Shown in pieces: positions 55,846-64,000 of a stretch of 64,000 nt of DNA. Source of the DNA: Euleptes europaea (lineage: Eukaryota; Chordata; Lepidosauria; Squamata; Sphaerodactylidae); contig NC_079328.1 in assembly GCF_029931775.1 (NCBI RefSeq), positions 8,918,501 to 8,982,500 on the forward strand. The letters run 5' to 3'. The position numbers were made by a program, and so were the translations under genes. The number at the start of each line of letters is the position of its first letter. Position 1 is the stretch's first letter. A model generated the notes under the pieces. The model did not search any database. It saw only the letters and a program-made list of their open reading frames with translations, and was not told the DNA's origin.

Positions 55846-58700
55846 CGGGCCGCCCTCGCAGGCCGCGCCGGACCCCGCTGCGGCCGGGCGGAGCCGCCCT
55901 GTCGGCCCGGACCCTTGCAGCCCTGGTCGCCGGCTCCGGGATCCGCCCCAGGTCGAGACGGGGGGCCGTCGGAAGGCTTCGGGGCGCCGCTCCAGCGGGC
56001 GGGAGGGGGATCCCAGCGAGACAGGACCGCCTGTGACTTCGGGGATCCAGGACCGGTTTGAATCTGGGGGGTGGCGGAGGTGTACATATCTGACCAAGGC
56101 AACTGCAGGAGATCGAGAAGGGTCTTTAGAGGCTCATCAGACCCCTCCCCCCCAAAAAAACCCAGTTACCGACCATTTAAATCGTGATTTGAGAAAAGAG
56201 ACCCTTTGTCCATCGAATTGGATGCGCAAAAGAATCCGCCGGTTGCGCATCGAAGGAAGAGCCGCGGGATGGAGGGGGGGGGCGCACGTGTAGGATGAGA
56301 CCCTGGCAGCGTATTTTAAAGATAACTTTCGGAAAGTCGACCAGCAGATTTTTATAAGGGGTGGGGGTAAAGAAAAGTGGTTTCATTATTATTATTAAGT
56401 ATTATTTAGGACGTCCTGGGTGTGCCGGCCAAACCGCAAAGAGGCCTGCCGGTGGGAAACCGAGCCAGGCGCCTCCCCGTCCCGAGAGAGAGGGAAGGGT
56501 GGACCGTGCGCACAGACGGCGGAGCAGACGGGTCCCCGGCCCACAACGGGACTTTCTGCTGGGCAAGCCGGAGCAACCTGGCTGGGAGCTGCGCCTGAGC
56601 CCGGACGAGCCGCCTTCTGGCCGCCCTCGCGGAACAGTCCGGAGCCGGCAGGAGCCGGCCTTAGGGTGGGATACAAATGTGGCCAGTCTTGGCGGTGGCG
56701 CCGTTGGCTGGAGGGACCCCAAAAGGCGTCCAAGGGGGAAGGAGCCCAAAGACCCAGATTCGACACGAAAGAATTCTGCTGCCCGGTTAACTGGGTAGGC
56801 AAAACTTGGACTTAAAAAAACAACTGGAAAAGGGAAATTAAAAGGGGGAGGGCGGGAAATAAATCCGACCCTGGCGAGTTCTTCCACGAAGGAAGTTCTC
56901 CCAAACTCAGCCAGCGCCGCCGCCCAAGGGCGAGATCCTGCCCGCCGTACTGCTGAAGTCCCCGAGGTGAAACAGCCTCCAACGGGCGCAGGATCGCAGC
57001 CCCAAACCGCAGGCAAACCGCTTTGACCCATGTGTGCCAGACTGCTTGGATGGGCTGGGGGGTCTGGGGCTGTTTTGGTTTGTGTTTTGGTTTGTTTTCA
57101 GAGAAGCCTTGGACTTGTTTTGGGTTCTGATCTCATCTTTTTTACTAGGCGGTTTGTCAATAGTCATTAATTATCCCCCCCCCCCCAATTTGGTTAGAAA
57201 CGCGATTCTTCCCCATCCTCCCAAATAAATTGCATGTGGTTGTTTGTGGGGTGGGGGATAAAAGGGTCAGGCTTTGGACGAAGAGAGCCCCGTGGGGTGA
57301 CTCCAACCTCCAACGGGAAACAAGATGCTGAAAGGAAACCTGGATCTCCAGCCGTTCAGGGGCCCCCTTCCGCCGGTCAAGCCAACTCCAGGGCATGTCG
57401 GGGGTGAGCTCCCCCCCCCCGCAAGAGGCAGAGCCTGCCCCTGATCTCGGGTGCCAAGGCCCGGAGAGATCTGCTGATGCCACCGGATTGGGCAGCCGGG
57501 TGGCAGGAGGTGGCGGGTTGGTTTTCCAGCGGGAAACGGAGGGGCTTCTTCCTCGCCCTGGTTTTCGACGGGGCCTGGAAGGTCTTCGGCCCCAGGCCCG
57601 GGGCAGTGAGCGGCCTCCAAGGAAGAGCCTCCCCGCTCTTGGCACTCCTGGCAGCCCTTAAGCGGTTCTGCTGGGTAGCAGAGGAGTTTTTCTTCCTGGC
57701 AGGGAAATTTGGCAGGGCAGGGGGCTTAGGGGGGAATCCCGTTCATTTTAATGGAACACGAGCCGGGAGAAGTTCCCATTGCATTCAGTAAACGCCTTGT
57801 TAAAACGGGGTGACCCCGCGGCGTAATAAATGCAGGTATTTTAGAACTCCTCATTTGCTCCGCAGTTGGCACAACGCAGTTTACTTCAAGTACATTTGTG
57901 TGCGGTGGGCCGGGGTCCCATTCAGATTAATGGGCCGATCTCTTCCAGGGTTTCACCTAATTTCTTTGGAGGTGGGGGGATACAATTGTGAAGCGCCAGG
58001 GCCACGATGCCGCCAAAGGCCGGCTCTTTTAAGCCCCCCTGGTTTTAGAGCGAGCCTCCCGCCCGCGCTGCACGGCACGATCCTCAAGTAAAACTCTTCC
58101 AAGTCCGTTGAAGTCGATGGGCTCAGAAGGGCCTGACTCTGTGGATCTGACCCGTGTAAAAACCACCGGGGTTTTAAAACGCGTCGTTTGGCTGGATCGT
58201 GCCCGTGAAAGGAAAAGGGGGGCGCCGTCCCTGATCAGCGAGGGGGGCCCTGCGGAGCCGGCAGGATTCGGCGCAGGCTGCGCTCGTGCTGCTGCTTTGC
58301 GGGGGCTTGAAGCCAGACCTCCGTGGTCCGGATCGCAACGCATCTCCGGGGCCCCGGCTGGTTCTCCCGTCCGTTAGGCAAAGGGCAGGGGAAGAGCTGG
58401 AGATAGGGCAGCTGGGTTTTTGCGGTGCTCCTGGAGGGCCTGGGAAAGTTCCCTCCCGAAAATGGGAACCCCCTTTGGCGGAGGAAGGGGTTTGAGGCTG
58501 GGGCCTTAGCCCCTGAAGCTTCAGTTCTACCTGGGAGGAATTGAACGCACATGCATCGGAGCTGGCTATAAATACTTACATCCAAGTATTTCGACTTAAT
58601 GGTGTGATGGATCGGGTTGTATGAAATGCTACAGCCCTTCCCGGCCCCCCTTCCCCAGCTATTGTATTTAATATCTTAAATAAACGTTTGGACAAAACAG
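55846..58700 (+). other. NKX2-4 downstream region, probable 3' UTR
   Basis: GC-rich sequence with no conserved frame. Candidate poly(A) signals AATAAA lie at 57224-57229, 57825-57830 and 58679-58684. The last is preceded by an AT-rich TTGTATTTAATATC stretch and followed by GTTTGG, which looks the most like a real end. The true transcript end cannot be fixed from sequence alone. Confidence 0.4.
58679..58684 (+). promoter_or_regulatory. candidate NKX2-4 poly(A) signal
   Basis: AATAAA in a local AT-rich context, with T/G-rich sequence 30-60 bases further on. It is the last good signal before the second downstream CpG-rich block. Confidence 0.4.
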
Positions 58701-61080
58701 TATTTTAGCCGTTTACAGGAGGCAATTTTTTTCTTCTAAATATGAATTATTCGCCCCAGTCCAGGTTGGTGTAAAGAAAAAACCAAAGTACATAAAAAAG
58801 AATAAGAAAAAAAATAATAAACGCCAGAGATAAAGAACTTTTGAAAAGGTTAGATAATAACTCATTACTTTGGAAAAAAATTAGAGGGGGCCGGATATTC
58901 GTTCCCTTTAGTTCCGAGGCAGAAAACTAGCTTCAGAATACCGTCACTGCGGTACAGTGGCGTCAAGTAATTCTACTGGGTTTAAGGAGTGCATCCTTAA
59001 TCTGGTATTTTCTCCCAAGTAAACGTGCATGGGACAGGAATACATCCCTTTGACAGCAAACAGTTACGGAAATAAGTCCAACTGAACTCCGCTGGACTTA
59101 ACTTCTGAGTAAACATGCGTTGCACTAGTCTGCATATGACCCAAAACCGAATGTAGAAAGTGACTCAACTGGAAGGGGGGGAAACTTTATTTTTGAGACC
59201 ATGTGAAAATCCTCTTCCTGGCGCTTGAGCTGGGGGTTCCGCCCGTTCACCGGCTGCGGGCCCACCTTCCGAGGAGCAGCCGTCAAGCGCGAAACATCCA
59301 CGTGCGGACCGAGCCCAATTCGGCGTGGGCAGACGCTGCTGCGCCTTGGATGCGGAAGGCCTGCGCCTCTGGAGAAAGCGCCGTGGGCAGTGGCGATTTC
59401 CCCCGCGCTAAACAGGATGGCTCGCAAGAAAGCCCCGTCTCATTCAATGGGGCCGACTCCCGGGAAAGGATCGCGAGCGGAGCCCTGAGCGCTGCCTAGC
59501 CGTGCCTCGAAAGACCCCGCAGTGGGATTTTCCTGGACGGTCCCTACTGGGAAGAGCCGCCGCCGCGCGGAGCCCACCGAGGAGGAAGGCAGAGAGCATT
59601 TTTTTGGTTAAGCGTGGTGTATTGGACCAAGTCGGGCAAACCCGCTTTGCTTTCCCGAGGGCTGCTCCTGGAGGCTTGCGTGTTCAAGACCATCGCTTTG
59701 CTTTCCGGGCGAGGACTTTTCTCCCACCGCACAGGGGTCTTTGCCCCGAGGCCCGGGCGACTTGCATGGACGGGCCGCGGCGCAGGTCCGCATGGGCAAA
59801 AGTCCCGGGAAAGGTTTCCTGCGCCGGCTCCGTCGGAGGAGCCGGGTCGGGGGTCGTTCCCCACGCGGCCCGGCCCGGCAGAACGCCCCTTTGTGGTTTC
59901 ATGTTTGGATGGGAGAAGAGGGGGACGAGGAGACGGCGGTGAGCCCCGTTCCGGCTTGGCAACTGCGGGCGGGCGCGCCGTCGAGAGAACCGGGGGGAGC
60001 GACGTCAAAGCGCAGAGAGAGCCGCAGCAATGGGGCTGGGGGCGTCGTCTTTGCAAAGGTTCTAGCGAAACCGACACGGCTGGCTTCTCTTGGGGCCGTT
60101 TGGGCGAAGGGGGGATTTCCGGAGGAGTGGGATCCGTTGGAAAAGGGGTCCCTTAGCAAGCGGGGGAGGAAGGCCGTAGGGGCGGCGGAGCCCGGCAAGC
60201 CTCCCGAGGAAAGGCGAGGAGGGGGGGGGGAATAGAGCCCCCCCCCATGTCTGGAAGCCAGGCTCGCTCAACTCGGAGCAGTTTAAAAACTCAGGCTGTG
60301 GCGGATCCCCAGAGGTGCCCCCCCCCCGCCAAAGAAACCCTGGAAGAGAGCGGCCCATTAATTTGCGCTGGGTGTGCTCCGAATGGAGCTCCCAGCAGTA
60401 AAAAACACGCAACCCCCCCTCCCAAGCCTCAGTTCTCAAGCTGGTGGGTCCCCCTCCCCACCCCCCCAAAAACCCCATGGCGACTCCCGCGTGGCGCCCT
60501 GCTCCGGAGCCTTTGCGGCGGCCGTCCAGGCGAGAGGGGATTCCGGCTGCCCAGGCGAAGGGGCGCGGCGTCCGGGGCCTCCGCCGGACTCCAGGGCTGC
60601 GCCGCCCCGCCTGCGGCCCCTCCCGGGCCCCCGGCCCGCTCCCCGAGACGGCCGGGCCAGCCGGAGCCATTCTTCGGCCGCCTCTGGCCAAGCGGCTGCG
60701 GCGCCTCCTCGTCGGCCCCGTCGAATTGCTGCTCTGGAGCTGAAGAGGCGGCGAAGGGCTTCGGGCGCGCCGGACCCGGGCTGGTCTGGAGCGGGAGACA
60801 AAGGCGACGCCGTCGAGGGCCAGGCGTGGGGCTGCCCTTCTGTCCCTGTCTCCGGCGGGGAGGGGCCGCAGCTGGAGCCCCAGCCAGGGACCCGCTTGGA
60901 ACTGTGCCCACAGACTCCTCTGGTCTTGCCCCCCCCCCAGGTTAAGGAGGCCTGACTCGGCCGGTCCACTGCAGAATGACCCGGGCTCCAGCTCTGGCTC
61001 CGCTCAGCCCTGCGCTGGACCAAGGCAGAAACCACCCAGGGAGCCTTCACAAACAACCGCCAGATCAGCCACTGAATCCT
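58701..61080. other. CpG-rich sequence downstream of NKX2-4
   Basis: 58.7-59.2 kb is AT-richer and carries a worn squamate motif (CTTCTGAGTAAACATGCG near 59101). 59.2-60.95 kb is again GC- and CpG-dense with overlapping frames on all strands. No homeobox or other domain is seen. It may be regulatory or hold a non-coding transcript. Confidence 0.4.
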
Positions 61081-61692
61081 AAGGCCCTATATCCAGGCAG
61101 TCTGCTCCCACCCAGGTCGATACACTGAGAGCCTGCCGGGGTCTTTGCCGCCTTGTCAGAGGTGTCCGAGGCTGGCGGGCTCTTGGACTGCACCTTACTT
61201 TGACCGCACCGTTCCAAGGAGGCCCTTCCAACTCCCCAAAGGAATCTGGCCCCTGAAAGCAGAGAAACCAGCGGAGAATTCTAACTGGAGGCAACTGCTT
61301 TCTTGAATGGTCTGACTCCGGGCAAAGAAGCTCCCCCCAACAGTGTAAGTCACCATTTCACGCATTCATTGTTTAGGTGTTCCCTTCCCAAAGAGAAAGT
61401 GCAAAGACAACTGGTGTATAATATTCTCTGCCCCCTTTCTGGCCGTAACCAAGGCTCCAGATTATAAATTTGTAGCATGGCACCCACTAACAGCAACACT
61501 GCTCAATTCAGCTGGACTCCAGGGAATTACAGGCCTGACTGGTTCTTCTATTGGATACAAGGTGCACAGCCCTGCAATGAAATCTCCTGGACCAGCACCC
61601 CAGAAACAACCAGGAGCTGCCTGTTCCAGCTTGCCCTCATTGTTTTTCTCTTTGCTGGTTCTAGTAGAGTACCTCTCCTATACTGTACTACA
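61081..61692. other. unassigned spacer
   Basis: No gene or repeat recognised. Confidence 0.4.
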
Positions 61693-61892
61693 GTGGTAGA
61701 AAAGACCAAGAGTCCAGTAGCACCTTAAAGACTAACATTTCTGGCAGGGGATGAGCTTTCATGCGCCACAGCTCACTTCTACAGATATGGCTCAAGAAAG
61801 CTCCTACCCTGCCAGAAATGTTGTTAGTCTTTAAGGTGCCACTGGACTCTTGCTCTTTTCTACCACTAGTGACAGGCTAACACGGCTACCCA
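61693..61892. mobile_element. inverted-repeat element common in reptiles
   Basis: The left arm (61693-61749) and right arm (61807-61866) are inverted copies over almost 60 bases with few differences (AGAGTCCAGTAGCACCTTAA against TTAAGGTGCCACTGGACTCT). The text AGGCTAACACGGCTACCC after the right arm belongs to the same repeat. I cannot name its superfamily. Confidence 0.65.
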
Positions 61893-63330
61893 TCGTGTAC
61901 AACAGCAGACAGCCCGGAAGCTGTTCTTCCAGGAACCAGGCAGTGAATTATGGGTACGTTAGATTCAACATTGCCTTTTATTTACCCATGAGATGACTTG
62001 ATAGTCCAGCCATCGAGTGATGAATGCACACCTACCAGCCAGCCCCAAGAATTCTCTGGCCTAACTCGTCATTCAAAGGCAACCAAAACCCGCCTCCTGG
62101 AGCTCACAGCAGCTTGCTTTGCTGAATCCCTTCCTTGGCCACTTCAGCCCAGTGAATAGCTTCTGGTCTTGATTAAACAGCGGGTACCTCCACTCCTTGA
62201 ATACTCCCTTGGAAATAGTGTCTTTTGTTACTGAATGATCTAAGGGTGTGTGTGTGTGGGGGGGTGTGTTTGGGCAGAGAAAAAACCAGAATCCTTCACA
62301 CAGCAAGGCCTGGTATGTACCTGCAAAGAATGGTGGTAAAATATTGAAATAGTTAGAAACGGACTCTCTCCCGTACTTCAGGTGAGGATGCAATATTTAT
62401 TGCTTTCCTGTTTAGATAGCCCTGCAAGGGAAAATTTAGCACATAACAAAGGAAGTTCCAGGCCAGCCTGCTCCCTGGATGCTAACTTTCTACTTGAAGG
62501 AAGTTTTTACAACTTTGTAACAAATCTGCATTCCTCATCTGAAGCAATACAGGCTACTCCATCACTTTGGGATTCTACAGCCTGGAGCTGCATATGTTTA
62601 AACCAGACCTAGGGTGAAGCAGTTCAAAGCAAATGTGTTTACAATCAAGGTACAAGGTGAATTTAAGATTAGCCATAGGTGAACCCTGGAAAAGTGTGAC
62701 ACAAACAAATGTGGTGAGTTGATTTCCCTTTTGACAAAGCGGTCATAACTGGTCTTCACTCTCACACAAAATAATTGAGAAAAGTTCATCAGTCTGAACA
62801 GTCTGAACTGGGTGTTAGAGAACTATTAAAAATCCTGATTTTTCAGGGTCCTGGTTCGTGTGTACTGAAAATTCATGCACCAGCCCTTTCAGATAACATT
62901 TGTCACTGTGCCTATTGGGAAGATCCGTGCACAGCTGTTAGCCTCTCGGTATGCATGGCTCCCTAGCATGCAAAGGGGCTTCAGATGACCAGCTTGGTCA
63001 TAACATACCAGACTATTGCAATGGTGCATTTTGTGCCCACCAATCTGAACTGTTGTCTGAATGTGCTGGGTACATCTAGGTGACACCTTGCCAAGGTAAC
63101 CAGAGGAACAGTGCGCCCGCACCCTTCTACACTGCTATGCCAGCAGAAGTTTCCTCCTACTAACGTTCCATCCTGTCTAGCTTTCATAAGAGCAGAGAGC
63201 TCTGCACACCCCATCCCCCACAGGCAATCAGCTAGGTAAGACCCCCTTGATATGTACGTAAAAACCTGACACACACAATCCAATCATCCAATTGTTAAAT
63301 TAGGCGAGTTAGTGCTTCAAAGTTAGTGAG
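61893..63330. other. unassigned intergenic DNA
   Basis: A (TG)n/G run lies near 62246-62270. No gene or repeat recognised in about 1.4 kb. Confidence 0.4.
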
Positions 63331-63405
63331 TTGTTTATTTGGCGCTATGATGGGATGGGAAAGGGCGGGTATAAACTGGATAAAATAAAATAAAAATTGT
63401 CTCAA
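63331..63405 (+). mobile_element. SINE or LINE 3'-tail fragment
   Basis: GGGATGGGAAAGGGCGGGTA followed by TAAAATAAAATAAAA resembles the terminal part of squamate tRNA SINEs. Only the tail remains. Confidence 0.4.
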
Positions 63406-64000
63406 AAACAAGATGTAAAATTTTTTGGCCCTGCCAAAGCACTTGTTGTTTTACTTCTGTAATACAAGGTAAACTGTATAAGGAAGACCACACAAAAAGT
63501 TGTGAAAGTTGAAACTCTTTACTTGGAAAGTATGACAATCAAGTTTTTGACTAACACATCAGCGAAGCGCACTACAGAAGGAATATGGACAAAAACGTCG
63601 TTTAAAATGTTGTGCTTGTCAATCACTAAGTATCTTCCACAACTAAAAAAGACCATTTCAGTTCTCTTTTTCAAAAGCTATTTTCCTCAGAGTACTTGTA
63701 CTGCAAACCTAAAGGATATTCTGGTGTGAAGCTGAAAGGCATCTACAATGACATGGAACCAAAGCCTCACATTCTCAAGACAGAAGAGCGATCCTGCGTC
63801 TTTCGACATTTGACCCAAGCAAAGAGAATTTGTTCACTTGTACTTCGGCAGTCCAGTTTCAAAGCGACATACCAGTCATATCAAACCTTATCAGTAAAAA
63901 TGTACACGATTTATAAAGGAAGTGTATCATCCGAAGACTACTCAGATGACAGCTTATGGTAATAAAAACAGGGGTGTTTAAGTGGTGGAAAACAGCCACG
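63406..64000. other. unassigned; possible neighbour-gene 3' region
   Basis: The last 400 bases keep about ten CpGs in otherwise AT-rich DNA, unlike the intergenic parts further left, and an 88-codon plus frame (63696-63962) shows no known domain. In mammals XRN2 ends tail-to-tail beside NKX2-4, so a 3' untranslated region of that gene on the minus strand is conceivable. Nothing in the sequence proves it. Confidence 0.25.

Larger units (their letters stand above)
52830..61080. promoter_or_regulatory. large CpG-rich domain around NKX2-4
   Basis: From about 52.8 to 61.1 kb CpG is dense and GC very high, strongest at 53.2-55.9, 57.3-58.5 and 59.2-60.95 kb, with poorer gaps near 56.1-57.2 and 58.6-59.2 kb. 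No mobile element was recognised inside apart from possible worn squamate motifs near 57.75, 58.1 and 59.1 kb. Such large unmethylated domains are usual for developmental homeobox genes held by Polycomb. Promoter and regulatory function is inferred; no TATA box is evident upstream of the start codon. Confidence 0.65.

Noticed and set aside
55183-56097. 304-codon minus-strand frame over NKX2-4 exon 2
   Set aside because: It is the antisense shadow of the homeobox exon and shows no independent signal.
59502-60955. Several open frames of 130-230 codons downstream of NKX2-4
   Set aside because: Overlapping frames on both strands in CpG-rich DNA, with no recognisable domain or conserved motif.
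63696-63962. 88-codon plus-strand frame as a host exon
   Set aside because: No domain, no clear splice sites and no similarity that I recognise.

Overview
The window looks like squamate reptile (lizard or gecko type) genomic DNA. The evidence is the repeat mix: tRNA-derived SINEs of the Sauria/Squam1 type, 5S rRNA-derived SINEs that carry a BovB-like tail, BovB (RTE) LINE pieces, CR1 and L2 LINEs, hAT MITEs with 8-bp target duplications, a Penelope-like element (PLE) and chromodomain Ty3/gypsy elements. Only one host protein gene can be supported: NKX2-4 (two exons, + strand, 54723-55845), an NK2-class homeobox transcription factor.

Layout. 1-21.6 kb is intergenic DNA with SINEs, CR1 and L2 pieces, MITEs and a possible PLE tail relic. 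21.64-25.37 kb is a hAT MITE split by a 3.5-kb PLE whose reverse transcriptase/GIY-YIG frame is open for more than 700 codons. 25.60-27.33 kb is a fold-back hAT element. 28-36 kb is more intergenic DNA with BovB, 5S SINEs (one inverted pair) and the 3' region of an L2-type LINE. 36.7-43.1 kb is a broken Ty3/gypsy chromovirus fossil inserted in that LINE, which also holds a BovB piece. 44.4-47.0 kb is a second, younger and incomplete gypsy fossil. 47-52.5 kb is mixed intergenic DNA. About 52.8-61.1 kb is a GC- and CpG-rich domain holding NKX2-4. 61.1-64 kb returns to ordinary composition.

How parts relate. The repeats form readable nests: PLE in MITE, MITE in BovB, CR1 in BovB, CR1 in SINE, SINE in CR1, MITE in SINE, and BovB plus gypsy in L2. 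Several are proven by matching target-site duplications. BovB is the likely source of the machinery that moved the 5S SINEs, because they share its 3' tail.

The most unusual signals are in the PLE. A sequence in its 3' tail fits the layout of a type I hammerhead ribozyme, and a second, decayed match lies at 801-844. A classical A_AAA_AAG slippery heptamer sits in exact phase between the upstream frame and the RT-endonuclease frame. NKX2-4 has an open, ATG-containing N-terminal extension upstream of its usual start. All assignments come from reading the sequence only; no database search was possible.
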